The position numbers and the translations under genes were made by a program. From NCBI GenBank assembly GCA_027488935.1, contig JAIYAP010000009.1, positions 1 through 64,000 of the forward strand: DNA of 64,000 bases, given 5' to 3'. A model generated the notes under the pieces. The model was not told where the DNA came from. It did no database searches and saw only the letters and a list, made by a program, of their open reading frames with translations. Source of the stretch: Saprospiraceae bacterium (lineage in GTDB: Bacteria > Bacteroidota > Bacteroidia > Chitinophagales > Saprospiraceae). Positions 15,962 to 23,967 of the stretch are shown here, one piece after another. Within the stretch, counting starts at the first letter, position 1. Every line of letters begins with the position of its first letter.

Positions 15962-17387
15962 CTACATCAATGGCGTGTTTGTGCCGCCACAAGCAGGCCA
16001 ATATTTAGATAATTACAACCCGGCAACCGGCCAGATATTCAGTCAATTACCTGCTTCAGATGCCGATGATGTGGAAGCGGCCATCGCAGCGGCGGAAGCG
16101 GCTTTTCCTGCCTGGTCTTTGACTGCTCCCGAAACCCGACACGATATTTTACGGGCCATTGCCGATGGTATTTTGCGCAATTTAGATCGATTAGCCGCCG
16201 CCGAAAGCATGGATTCGGGTAAAACCATTACCACTGCACGTACCATTGATATTCCGAGAGCGGCCCTGAATTTTAAGTTTTTTGCTACGGCCTTGATGCA
16301 TTTTGGATCAGAAAGTTACTACCTGCCAGGCGAAGCAATGAGTTATACGTTGCGTCAACCCCTGGGTGTGGTGGCCTGCATAGCCCCTTGGAACCTTCCA
16401 TTGTACCTTTTTACCTGGAAAATTGCCCCTGCGCTGGCGGCGGGTAATTGTGTGGTCGGCAAACCATCGGAGGTGACACCTTTAACGGCTGCTATTTTGG
16501 GCGAAATATGTACAGAAGCCGGATTACCTGCCGGGGTGCTCAATATTGTACACGGACTAGGCCCTGTGGCTGGAGCCGCGATGGTAAAACACCCCAAAGT
16601 AAAAGCCATTTCGTTTACGGGAAGTACCCGCGCTGGTGCAGAAATTGCGCGTATTGCCGCTCCGATGTTTAAAAAAATGTCCTTAGAACTGGGTGGCAAA
16701 AACCCCAACCTGATATTTGCCGATTGCGATTACGATAAAATGCTGGAAACAACGGTGCGCTCCTCTTTTAACAACCAGGGCCAAATTTGTCTTTGTGGAT
16801 CGCGTATTTATGTGGAAAGGCCACTGTACGAAAGATTCAAAACCGATTTTATCGCACGGGTTAAGGCCCTAAAAGTGGGTAATCCAAGCGATCCCAACAG
16901 CAACTTGGGTGCGGTGGTGAGTAAAATGCACTTCGATAAGGTAATGGCTTGTATCGAATTGGCGCAGGAAGAGGGTGGGGTATTGTTGTGTGGGGGACAT
17001 GCTTTGCAGCTTCCAGGTGAAAACGCTGCAGGATGGTTTATTTCACCAACCATTATTGAAGGCTTGCCGTTGCATTGTCGTACCAATCAGGAAGAGATTT
17101 TTGGGCCGGTTGTGACCCTGCATGCGTTTGATACTGAGGAGGAAGCGATTTTACAAGCGAATGGTACCAATTATGGTTTGAGTGCTACCCTTTGGACCAA
17201 TGATCTGGCTCGAACCCAGCGCATCACCAGTGCGTTGCAGGCAGGGATTGTTTGGGTGAATACGTGGATGTTGCGTGATTTACGCACCCCATTTGGCGGC
17301 GTAAAAAATTCGGGCGTTGGCAGAGAAGGCGGCTGGGAAGTATTGCGGTTTTTTACAGAAACCAAAAACATAACTTTCGGATTATAA
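15945..17387 (+). CDS. Aldehyde dehydrogenase, probably 2-aminomuconate/2-hydroxymuconate 6-semialdehyde dehydrogenase
   Basis: An NAD-dependent aldehyde dehydrogenase of 480 residues. It shows the catalytic set: APWNLPLYLFTWKIAPALAAGN, FTGSTRAGAEIA, LELGGKNPN with Glu248, and NQGQICLCGS with the nucleophile Cys282, plus EEIFGPV and TPFGGVKNSGVGREGG. The N-terminal NYINGVFVPPQAGQYLDNYNPATG and the QICLC cysteine context resemble muconate semialdehyde dehydrogenases (ALDH8A1-like) of kynurenine or catechol breakdown. The RidA-family protein at 11072 could deaminate the next intermediate. The start at ATG 15945 overlaps pabA, so the two are translated from one message; the metabolic reason for this pairing is unclear. 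Confidence 0.85.
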   Translation: MQLIHNYINGVFVPPQAGQYLDNYNPATGQIFSQLPASDADDVEAAIAAAEAAFPAWSLTAPETRHDILRAIADGILRNLDRLAAAESMDSGKTITTARTIDIPRAALNFKFFATALMHFGSESYYLPGEAMSYTLRQPLGVVACIAPWNLPLYLFTWKIAPALAAGNCVVGKPSEVTPLTAAILGEICTEAGLPAGVLNIVHGLGPVAGAAMVKHPKVKAISFTGSTRAGAEIARIAAPMFKKMSLELGGKNPNLIFADCDYDKMLETTVRSSFNNQGQICLCGSRIYVERPLYERFKTDFIARVKALKVGNPSDPNSNLGAVVSKMHFDKVMACIELAQEEGGVLLCGGHALQLPGENAAGWFISPTIIEGLPLHCRTNQEEIFGPVVTLHAFDTEEEAILQANGTNYGLSATLWTNDLARTQRITSALQAGIVWVNTWMLRDLRTPFGGVKNSGVGREGGWEVLRFFTETKNITFGL

Positions 17388-17414
17388 AGCAAGTTTTGTA
17401 TTCCGATAAAAAAG

Positions 17415-17447
17415 AAATCCCCACTTGGAAGTTCCAAGCGGGGATTT
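17415..17447. terminator. Hairpin terminator between the dehydrogenase and the secreted protein gene
   Basis: AAATCCCCACTTGGAA (17415-17430) pairs with TTCCAAGCGGGGATTT (17432-17447) with one mismatch, with T-rich sequence to the right and A-rich sequence to the left. It serves both converging genes. Confidence 0.8.
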
Positions 17448-17468
17448 TGTATTTCGTATTGTGTTTAA

Positions 17469-18122
17469 TTATTTGCTTTTAACAAGATCACCAGTTGAAA
17501 CTTGATTTGTTTCGATGCGGTTGGTCCATTCAATTTGATCAGGATTTCCTTCTGTTGTCAACTCGATGGTAGTCATATCAAGCAAGGTTAGGCCAGTTAC
17601 TTTGTTGCCTTTGATGCCCGTTGCGCGGTAATCGTTGGCCCAGTTGATTTTGAATTCTTGCACACTTGCTTTCAGGCTTTCGTCGATGGTAGCAACGGTC
17701 AACATAGAAGGGTTTGAACCAGCAACGAAGTGTGTACCGATGTAATTTCCTTTTTTGTCAAAAACGCTGATGCTGTATGTTTTGGTACCGCGTGTCAAAC
17801 CGCGAGCGATGTTGTAAAGTACGGCGTAGTATTCTTTTGTTTCGAAAGACGCTACTGGCTCTGGACGAACTGGCATGCTGCTGAATTGAGCGCTGCGCTC
17901 TAGTTCTGGAAGGTATTCGTAAAATTCCCAAGACAGGGACGCTGATTTTGCAGCAACACCACTTTCCAGTTGAACTTGCATTTCCTGTGCGTTAAAAGTA
18001 TAAGGCAAGGAAGCAGTTGGAAACTGGTTTAAAAATTCCCGAAAGTTGGGAGTTTGTGCGTTAACGCTGATCGCTGTAAAAACCAGAAAGAAAAGCGTTG
18101 ATATAGAGAAAGACAGTTTCAT
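17469..18122 (-). CDS. Secreted protein of unknown function
   Basis: The 217-residue product has a signal peptide (MKLSFSISTLFFLVFTAISVNAQ). The mature part is mixed alpha/beta: FREFLNQFPTASLPYTFNAQEM at the start, then strands such as YYAVLYNIARGL, KTYSISVFDKKGNYIGTHFVAG and VTGLTLLDMTTIELTTEGN. The opening, a helix asking for F-L-x-x-F followed by LPYTF, recurs in Bacteroidota periplasmic proteins of unknown function, but I cannot name a family. It is probably periplasmic; no lipobox or C-terminal T9SS sorting domain is seen. A hairpin-rich 5' region lies upstream. Confidence 0.7.
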   Translation of the reverse strand: MKLSFSISTLFFLVFTAISVNAQTPNFREFLNQFPTASLPYTFNAQEMQVQLESGVAAKSASLSWEFYEYLPELERSAQFSSMPVRPEPVASFETKEYYAVLYNIARGLTRGTKTYSISVFDKKGNYIGTHFVAGSNPSMLTVATIDESLKASVQEFKINWANDYRATGIKGNKVTGLTLLDMTTIELTTEGNPDQIEWTNRIETNQVSTGDLVKSK

Positions 18123-18473
18123 AATCGGGTCGGTTGATGGTTGATTAGATAGTGTGTGCTTGATTACCAAGGAAATGGTTGTTTTGTTTTATTTTTCGGT
18201 TCTGCATTACATAATGCAAGGAGCATGCCAGTTTTGAGGTTGCTTAAAAGTTTTTTCGAAAAAAAACAAAACCAGATAAATTTCCGTGTAAAAAGTACAT
18301 GATCATGTGGTTTCGTAACCTGAATTTGGTAGGACCAATCAGGCTAAAAAAATTAATAATTGAAAAACGGAAAGGAGAATACGACGGGCTGTAACGTGGC
18401 AGCGCAGCGACTTTAGTGGATCAAGCCTAAAAAAAGCAGATCGGCCACCAACAAAAATCGCACCAGTTTTAGT

Positions 18474-18510
18474 TAAAAAACACCTTGCCGGCTTGGGGGC
18501 CGACAAGGTA
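18474..18510 (-). terminator. Minus-strand terminator in the intergenic region
   Basis: CCTTGCCGGC (18483-18492) and GCCGACAAGG (18499-18508) pair with one G-T mismatch. On the minus strand the hairpin is followed by a run of six T. It stands about 30-60 bases past the small frame at 18542 and far from any longer gene. Confidence 0.65.
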
Positions 18511-18541
18511 AGGCAGGTATTGTGGCGTCGCGGTAAAAAAA

Positions 18542-18661
18542 TTAGTTGGGAGGGTCGTCTGTATGGACGAACGAGGAGGGCATTAAACTTGAACAGGTGG
18601 AAGGCAGGAGGTGGGGGCGGTAGGGATTAGGCCGCAGCATCGGTGCTTGGGTGGTTTTCAT
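18542..18661 (-). CDS. Possible small protein (39 residues)
   Basis: An ATG frame on the minus strand begins MKTTQAPMLRPNPYRPHLLP and ends HTDDPPN, unusually rich in Pro, with a terminator hairpin shortly downstream. Upstream on the same strand, CATCTTTG (one mismatch to TAnnTTTG) lies about 50 bases before the ATG with a TTG 16 bases further up. The promoter-frame-terminator order suggests a transcribed unit. It could equally be a non-coding RNA that happens to contain a frame. No family recognised and no clear ribosome binding site. Confidence 0.3.
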   Translation of the reverse strand: MKTTQAPMLRPNPYRPHLLPSTCSSLMPSSFVHTDDPPN

Positions 18662-18771
18662 TGTTGATTATTGGTTTTTAAAGTAAATTTAAGGGACTGC
18701 AAAGATGGAATATTTTTTCAATACAAGTGTGTTAAGATTTTTGTTTATGTATAAATTTAACAAATAAAGAA

Positions 18772-18876
18772 GCCCGCAGTAGGTTGCATCGAGACTTTAG
18801 CCGATTTAAAAGGTGTTTTTTTGCTAAAAAACGCCCCTTTTGACTGTTTGTCCGAAATGCAAAAAAACTGCGGGCC
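18772..18876. ncRNA. Nested inverted repeat, candidate structured RNA or 3' UTR element
   Basis: GCCCGCAGT (18772-18780) pairs with ACTGCGGGC (18868-18876) across about 87 bases, and inside it an arm AAAAGGTGTTTTTT pairs with AAAAAACGCCCCTTTT around a short loop. The structure directly follows the ATP-grasp gene on the minus strand, so it may be that gene's 3' end structure. It does not match an RNA family I know. Confidence 0.4.
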
Positions 18877-18912
18877 TAAGGATATAAGTTGTAAATTTTT
18901 CTAAAGAGACAA

Positions 18913-19941
18913 TTAAGCGGTTTTTTTCGCTTTCGAAGCCTTCCCTGTTTTTTTAGGTTTGTCTTCTGTTACACCCTGGTCCGGTAAAATAGGCAGGTTG
19001 CCCGCTACCGCACCAGAAACATAGGTGCCCCAAGTGAGGTTGTTAGCACCTTCTTTGTGGGTCTGCGCTTTCTCAATCGCCAACAAAGCAGCATGTTCTA
19101 CCACCCATTCAAAGTTTTCTTCCCCAACAGAAGCCACATCTGCATCTGGCGCAGGATTGCAGAAGTCGATGGCGTAAGGAACCCCGTCGCGGATTGCAAA
19201 CTCTACCGTGTTGAAGTCATAACCCAAGGCGTGGTTGATACGCAATACATAATCTTCCATTTCAGCCCGTTTTTCTTTCGACACTTTATGGTCGGCTACA
19301 TAACGGAGATGGTGCGGATTCCGTGGCTCATAATCCATGATGCGGATATATTTTCCACCCAGCGAATAGCAACGGAAGTATGCATCGAATTCGATGGCTT
19401 CCTGCAACAGCATCACCAAGGTGTTGGTTTCGTTGTACGCAGCGAAAAACTCATCAAAATTATGGATTTTATACACGTTTTTCCAACCTCCACCAGAGTG
19501 CGGCTTCATAAATAATGGGAAACCACCCAGGTATTCAATCATTTTTTCCCAATCCAAAGGGTATTTCATGTTGCGAAAACTCTGCGCCGTGGTGTCTGGC
19601 GGCATTTGTTTGGACGGCAACAAAATGGTACGTGGAACGGGCATGCCAATTTTAGTAGACAAACAGTTGTTGAAAAACTTTTCATCGGCACTCCACCAAA
19701 ACGGGTTGTTCAATACCGCCGTGCCATTCAAGGCAGCGTTTTTCAAATAAGCACGATAAAACGGAACATCCTGGCTAATCCGATCAAAAAGAACGGCATA
19801 TGACGTAGGATCTCCCTGAATCAGCTCATCCACCAAAGCTTGTTCGGCGTGTATGCCCTTTACATTTTTGGAGTTTACTCTTTCTACTAAGGCTTCGGGA
19901 AAGGAGCTTTCCTTCCCGTGCAGGATTCCGATTTTCTTCAT
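18913..19941 (-). CDS. ATP-grasp domain protein
   Basis: The 342-residue cytosolic protein has an ATP-grasp core: the central strand LGGFPLFMKPHSGGGWKNVYKI with the P-loop-like Gly-rich turn, LLQEAIEFDAYFRCYSLGGKYIRIMDYEP, and the metal-binding end TVEFAIRDGVPYAIDFCNPAPD. ATP-grasp ligases join a carboxylate to an amine or thiol through an acylphosphate. An N-terminal domain (KKIGILHGKESSFPEALVERVN) precedes it, and the last 30 residues are a Lys/Ala-rich tail. It may be a glutathione- or peptide-ligase-like enzyme; substrate unknown. The promoter box TAGTTTTG lies at 20020-20027. Confidence 0.78.
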   Translation of the reverse strand: MKKIGILHGKESSFPEALVERVNSKNVKGIHAEQALVDELIQGDPTSYAVLFDRISQDVPFYRAYLKNAALNGTAVLNNPFWWSADEKFFNNCLSTKIGMPVPRTILLPSKQMPPDTTAQSFRNMKYPLDWEKMIEYLGGFPLFMKPHSGGGWKNVYKIHNFDEFFAAYNETNTLVMLLQEAIEFDAYFRCYSLGGKYIRIMDYEPRNPHHLRYVADHKVSKEKRAEMEDYVLRINHALGYDFNTVEFAIRDGVPYAIDFCNPAPDADVASVGEENFEWVVEHAALLAIEKAQTHKEGANNLTWGTYVSGAVAGNLPILPDQGVTEDKPKKTGKASKAKKTA

Positions 19942-20019
19942 GCTTGATTTAATTGGTTAAATGCTATGTTTAAATTGAACGCTCGGAGCAGCCCAAGCGT
20001 CGTCTGTACATGACAGCGA

Positions 20020-20027
20020 CAAAACTA
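20020..20027 (-). promoter_or_regulatory. -7 promoter box TAGTTTTG for the ATP-grasp gene
   Basis: Fits TAnnTTTG on the minus strand, 78 bases before the ATG at 19941. Confidence 0.5.
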
Positions 20028-20061
20028 CTCAAAAGTGTATTTCTACCAAATTTTAACGCAA

Positions 20062-20583
20062 TTAATAATCTATGGTCGGTAGTAACATATGGTCTTCCTT
20101 TTTATTGCCAACAATGATATGTAGCGTATCTAATTGTACTTCCTGGCCATCATATTTTGCATAAAGTGTGACATAGCTACTGCCTGGACGCTTGAAAATA
20201 TGCTGTACCGACCCATTCACAAAAGCTTTGCGTGGCGTGCCATCGCCCAAATCCATTTCGTACACGGCACCTTGGCTAAATTTGCTCATTAAAAATCGGA
20301 ATGGTTTGTACGCTTCCGGGTTTTCGCTGGCGCGTAATAATTCACCTGGGATCTTTTGTAACGGTGCCGAGGCAGCCTCACTTACCTGATTCTGATTTTC
20401 TGCCTGCACCAAGGCGCGGTTGCCCAAACGATTGGAAGGACTTTTGCGCGAAAACTGTAGCAATGCAAGGCCCGATAAGCCAATGACCGCAACAATGATC
20501 AGTATGATGGTTTCCCGTTGGTTTCCTTTGGGATACACGATAGAAATATTTTTAATGTCCTGATTAAGCGCGTCTTTTGACAT
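20062..20583 (-). CDS. Single-pass membrane protein with a PKD-like domain
   Basis: The 173-residue protein has a short cytosolic N-terminus (about 23 residues), one membrane helix (about 24-44, ETIILIIVAVIGLSGLALLQF) and an exported part ending in a PKD-type fold: YEMDLGDGTPRKAF, then VQHIFKRPGSSYVTLYAKYDG, the GDGT and H-x-F-x-x-x-G-x-Y-x-V-x-L landmarks of PKD repeats. PKD domains mediate extracellular protein-protein contacts and are frequent on Bacteroidota surface proteins. The function is unknown. TACCTTTA at 20617-20624 is a probable -7 box, 33 bases before the ATG. Confidence 0.72.
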   Translation of the reverse strand: MSKDALNQDIKNISIVYPKGNQRETIILIIVAVIGLSGLALLQFSRKSPSNRLGNRALVQAENQNQVSEAASAPLQKIPGELLRASENPEAYKPFRFLMSKFSQGAVYEMDLGDGTPRKAFVNGSVQHIFKRPGSSYVTLYAKYDGQEVQLDTLHIIVGNKKEDHMLLPTIDY

Positions 20584-20744
20584 GTCAACCCGTTGTTTTA
20601 TCCTAAAAATTAGATGTAAAGGTACTAAAATGTGTTTTTACTCCTAACTATTCCGCCAAATTCGCTGTTTCATTCCCTGCTGTAAGGCACTTCCTTTCTG
20701 GGAAGGTTTATTTTTTTATCCAAAAAATCCAGTTAATCACACGC

Positions 20745-20752
20745 TACCTTTG
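20745..20752 (+). promoter_or_regulatory. -7 promoter box TACCTTTG
   Basis: Fits TAnnTTTG and ends four bases before the ATG at 20757 of the radical SAM gene. Confidence 0.6.
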
Positions 20753-20756
20753 ACTT

Positions 20757-21779
20757 ATGAAACTCTTTATCAACGACAGCTTCAATTTTATTTCCAAATT
20801 GCGGGTACGGCGCATCCTGAATTTTGCCAAGGTCATTGCCTCTTTTTACCTCACGCAATGGCTAAGACGCCCAATTCAGTGGGGTTTGCCCGTGACCATC
20901 AGCATCGAACCAACCACGGCTTGTAACCTGCGTTGCCCGGAATGCCCTTCCGGTTTGCGGTCTTTTTCGCGGGAAACGGGCAATTTGAAGGAAGATTTTT
21001 TTCGCCGCACGGTCGACGAACTGCACAAGGATTTGTTTTACCTCATTTTTTACTTTCAAGGAGAGCCCTACATCAATCCGAAGTTTTTGGATATGGTTCA
21101 ATATGCGCATAAAAAGCACATTTTTACCACCACAAGCACCAATGGCCACTTCTTGAACGACGAAAATGCACGCAAAACGGTAGAATCAGGCCTGGATCGA
21201 CTCATTATTTCAGTAGATGGCACCACCCAGGATACCTACGAACAATACCGCATCGGCGGTAATCTGGAGCTTGTGTTACAAGGTGCACGCAATGTGGTGA
21301 AATGGAAAAAACAACTCAAATCCAGGCATCCACACATCATTTTTCAGTTCTTGGTTGTACGGCCCAACGAACATCAAATTCCAGAAATTTACAAACTGGC
21401 ACGTGAAATCGGGGTAGATGAGGTGAAATTAAAAACCGCACAAGTGTATGATTATGAAGACGGTAACGCACTTATTCCCACCATCGACCGCTATGCACGG
21501 TACCGCCAACAAGACGATGGCACCTGGAAGGTAAAACACACTTTATATAACCACTGCTGGAAACTCTGGCACGCCTGCGTAATTACCTGGGATGGCCTGG
21601 TGGTACCCTGTTGTTTTGACAAAGATGCTGTTCACCGCTTAGGCGACCTGAAAAGCACGCCTTTTCGGGACTTATGGCAGGGCCAGGCCTATCAACAATT
21701 CAGAACGGATCTTTTAAAAGGCCGGGATCAAATTGATATTTGCCAAAATTGCACCGAGGGTTGCACCGTTTGGGCTTAA
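20757..21779 (+). CDS. Radical SAM/SPASM domain protein
   Basis: A 340-residue radical SAM enzyme. The SAM cluster motif is CNLRCPEC (Cys56, 60, 63) within SIEPTTACNLRCPECPSG. The partial TIM barrel follows (TTTSTNGHFL, RLIISVDGTTQDTYEQYRIGG). The C-terminal SPASM part has the auxiliary-cluster cysteines in NHCWKLWHACVITWDGLVVPCCFD and ICQNCTEGC. SPASM enzymes modify peptides or act as anaerobic sulfatase-maturing-type enzymes. No precursor peptide or sulfatase is adjacent, so the substrate is unknown. The gene converges with the amidohydrolase, and the two stops overlap by four bases. Confidence 0.88.
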   Translation: MKLFINDSFNFISKLRVRRILNFAKVIASFYLTQWLRRPIQWGLPVTISIEPTTACNLRCPECPSGLRSFSRETGNLKEDFFRRTVDELHKDLFYLIFYFQGEPYINPKFLDMVQYAHKKHIFTTTSTNGHFLNDENARKTVESGLDRLIISVDGTTQDTYEQYRIGGNLELVLQGARNVVKWKKQLKSRHPHIIFQFLVVRPNEHQIPEIYKLAREIGVDEVKLKTAQVYDYEDGNALIPTIDRYARYRQQDDGTWKVKHTLYNHCWKLWHACVITWDGLVVPCCFDKDAVHRLGDLKSTPFRDLWQGQAYQQFRTDLLKGRDQIDICQNCTEGCTVWA

Positions 21780-23065
21780 TCCAGGTAAATTTGCCCATCT
21801 TTCATTACAAATAGGATCTTTTGCATTACCTTGATATCATCCAAAGGATTGCCTTTAACCGCGATTAAATCCGCTAATTTGCCAGGCTCCAGGGTGCCAA
21901 TTTTATCCTGTAAACGCAACATTACCGCTGCCTCGCGGGTAGCAAATGCCAAAATATCGAGGTTGCGGATACCAGCATCGGCCATAAATTTAAATTCCAA
22001 TCCGTTTTGGCCATGTGGATATACACCCGCATCGGTTCCAAAGGCTATTTTTACCCCTTTTTTGTAGGCGCGGCTAAGGGTTTCCTGAATTTTAGGACCG
22101 ATGTCTTCTGCTTTTTTTCGCACCACTTCCGGGAAAAATCCTTTGGCAAATTTGGCGCTGTCGCTTACGGCCCAGCCTGCAGTCAGGGTGGGAACATACC
22201 AGGTCTCTTGTTTCACCATCAATTCCATCGTACTATCGCTCATAAACGTACCGTGCTCAATGGTGCGCACCCCTGCTTTAACCGCGCGCCGCATACCTTC
22301 ATCGCCATGTGCATGTGCCGCAACATCAATTCCGAGATCGCGGGCGGTTTTAACAATCGTAACTAATTCATCTTCACCGTAATGCGGTAATCGGCCATCG
22401 CGCGCGAGGCTCAACACGCCACCCGTAGCACATACTTTGATCCAGTCTGCCCCGTGCTTTACCTGTGTCCGCACAGCCGATCGACAAGCATCTGGTCCAT
22501 CGGCAATGCCTATTTCCGGTCCCGGCGGATCGAATAAATCCCAGCGCGTACCGGTTGTCTGGTCGCCATGACCACCCGTAATGCTCAATACGTGTCCTGC
22601 AGTCAGGATGCGTGGCCCAAGCGCCCAACCACTGTTAATGGCATTGCGCAGGGAAATATTAATGCCATTGCCACCCAGGTCGCGCACGGTCGTAAAACCG
22701 GCCTCTAAGGTGCGTTTTGCATATACGGCAGCGCGAAATGCGACATCCGCATCGTTAAAAACATATTTTTCGTTGTATGAATTGCGACTTTGCTCCCATT
22801 CGAGGTGTACATGGCAATCAATCAGGCCGGGAAGCACCGTTTTGTCCTTTAAATCAATGACTTGTGTGCCTGCGGGCGGGTTGAGGTAACCTTTCTCGAT
22901 GCGTTGAATTTTATTTTGTACCACCACCAGGGTAACGGCTGTTTGTGGGTCCGCGCCACCTTGCATTGTGAGCAGTGTGCCACAATGCAGGTACGTTGTT
23001 TGCGCGTGCGCACCTACCCATTCGAGTAAACATAGTAAAAGAAAATATTTTCGTATGTTATTCAT
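21776..23065 (-). CDS. Exported amidohydrolase (imidazolonepropionase/Xaa-Pro dipeptidase-like)
   Basis: A 429-residue metal-dependent hydrolase with a signal peptide (MNNIRKYFLLLCLLEWVGAHAQ). It has the amidohydrolase metal set: HVHLEW after GLIDC, the carboxylated-Lys strand GADWIKVCATGG, AAHAHGDEG, EHGTFM and the Asp in FGTDAGVYPHGQN. The subgroup includes dipeptidases and other peptide or cyclic-amide hydrolases of the periplasm. The start is ATG 23065, two bases after the stop of the DUF1460 gene, so the two are co-transcribed and probably work on the same pool of cell-wall or dietary peptides. Confidence 0.88.
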   Translation of the reverse strand: MNNIRKYFLLLCLLEWVGAHAQTTYLHCGTLLTMQGGADPQTAVTLVVVQNKIQRIEKGYLNPPAGTQVIDLKDKTVLPGLIDCHVHLEWEQSRNSYNEKYVFNDADVAFRAAVYAKRTLEAGFTTVRDLGGNGINISLRNAINSGWALGPRILTAGHVLSITGGHGDQTTGTRWDLFDPPGPEIGIADGPDACRSAVRTQVKHGADWIKVCATGGVLSLARDGRLPHYGEDELVTIVKTARDLGIDVAAHAHGDEGMRRAVKAGVRTIEHGTFMSDSTMELMVKQETWYVPTLTAGWAVSDSAKFAKGFFPEVVRKKAEDIGPKIQETLSRAYKKGVKIAFGTDAGVYPHGQNGLEFKFMADAGIRNLDILAFATREAAVMLRLQDKIGTLEPGKLADLIAVKGNPLDDIKVMQKILFVMKDGQIYLD

Positions 23066-23067
23066 TT

Positions 23068-23940
23068 TCAATTATTTAGTCGTAAAATAATAATGCCCGA
23101 TTGACCCTTTTGGCCTTTCATGTATTCAGCAAGCGGTTGTCCGGAAATGATGGCTTTTCGGTGTAAAGAAGAGGCGTGTAAGAGGTGAATCCGCCCATTC
23201 TGACGTACAGCAAAACCTTCATGCGAAATATCCAGCCCGCGTTTTGTGGAGGTTAACAGCAACAAATCCCCTTCCTGAATCAGGTGTTCGATGGATTTGA
23301 TTTTTGCTTTTGGGATAAAATACCAATGATGCGCTGAAACCCTTTTTTCCGACAATTGAATGGATTTCAAGGCATTGGATTCCCTGATTTTAGGGTATTT
23401 ATCGGCATGAAGCGATATGTAATTGATTTCTTTATTGAAAGGTACACCACCAAATGATTGGGTTAAATCGCGCAGAAAACCCAGTTGCTGGGCCTGAATG
23501 ACCCAACCTGTAAAATAATGGATGCGCGATCCATAGCCTTTGATGACGCCACCCCAATACCGCAATTGTTGTACATAGTGCCGATACGTTTCAAAATTGC
23601 CCTGGTCTTTGCTCGTTAGTGCAATCGCGAGGCTATTTTCCACCAAGGTCCAACAGTCCAGCGCCCGCAGGTTAATGACCAGGCGTTCACTTGGATGAAT
23701 ATCGAGTGTGCCGGATATATAAGGCGTTCGCAGGAAGGATTTTGCGATGGCCAGTGTTTTTTGCGCCATGTTGCCTCCGCTTGCGGCAATGTTGTACTTT
23801 TCCAGGAAAATCAGGGAGTCCTGTTCTTCAAATACATTGCCACAACTGGAAAGGAGGTTTGCTTCCACTCGGGTGCCCAAACACAACACCAAACAGGTGC
23901 ACAAAAGGCGCGATTGAAGATAGGAACAGGAGCGAACCAT
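23068..23940 (-). CDS. DUF1460 N-acetylmuramoyl-L-alanine amidase-like protein
   Basis: A 290-residue exported protein with a signal peptide (MVRSCSYLQSRLLCTCLVLCLG..). The NlpC/P60-related fold of DUF1460 is indicated by NLRALDCWTLVENSLAIA (nucleophile Cys in LDCWTLVEN), followed by YFTGWVIQ and the later ISHEGFAVRQNGRIHLLHASS, where His is the catalytic base. Family members release peptides from peptidoglycan fragments. It precedes an exported amidohydrolase by two bases and follows a nucleoside transporter by 27 bases, all on one strand, suggesting a salvage operon. Confidence 0.85.
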   Translation of the reverse strand: MVRSCSYLQSRLLCTCLVLCLGTRVEANLLSSCGNVFEEQDSLIFLEKYNIAASGGNMAQKTLAIAKSFLRTPYISGTLDIHPSERLVINLRALDCWTLVENSLAIALTSKDQGNFETYRHYVQQLRYWGGVIKGYGSRIHYFTGWVIQAQQLGFLRDLTQSFGGVPFNKEINYISLHADKYPKIRESNALKSIQLSEKRVSAHHWYFIPKAKIKSIEHLIQEGDLLLLTSTKRGLDISHEGFAVRQNGRIHLLHASSLHRKAIISGQPLAEYMKGQKGQSGIIILRLNN

Positions 23941-23967
23941 GCAGTTTTTTATTTTCAGTAAAAATTT

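Larger units (their letters stand above)
18171..18912. other. 740-base region without a long gene; several hairpins and a possible small gene
   Basis: No reading frame of family-like character exceeds 40 codons here. Visible structure: a 12-base perfect palindrome ACATGATCATGT at 18297-18308, a hairpin CCTGA...TCAGG at 18319-18343, a minus-strand hairpin with T-run at 18474-18510, a possible 39-codon minus-strand frame at 18542-18661, and a long nested inverted repeat at 18772-18876. Confidence 0.7.

Noticed and set aside
18297-18308. Palindrome ACATGATCATGT as an operator or attachment site
   Set aside because: It is short, single and not placed at a recognised promoter; kept only as part of the gap description.
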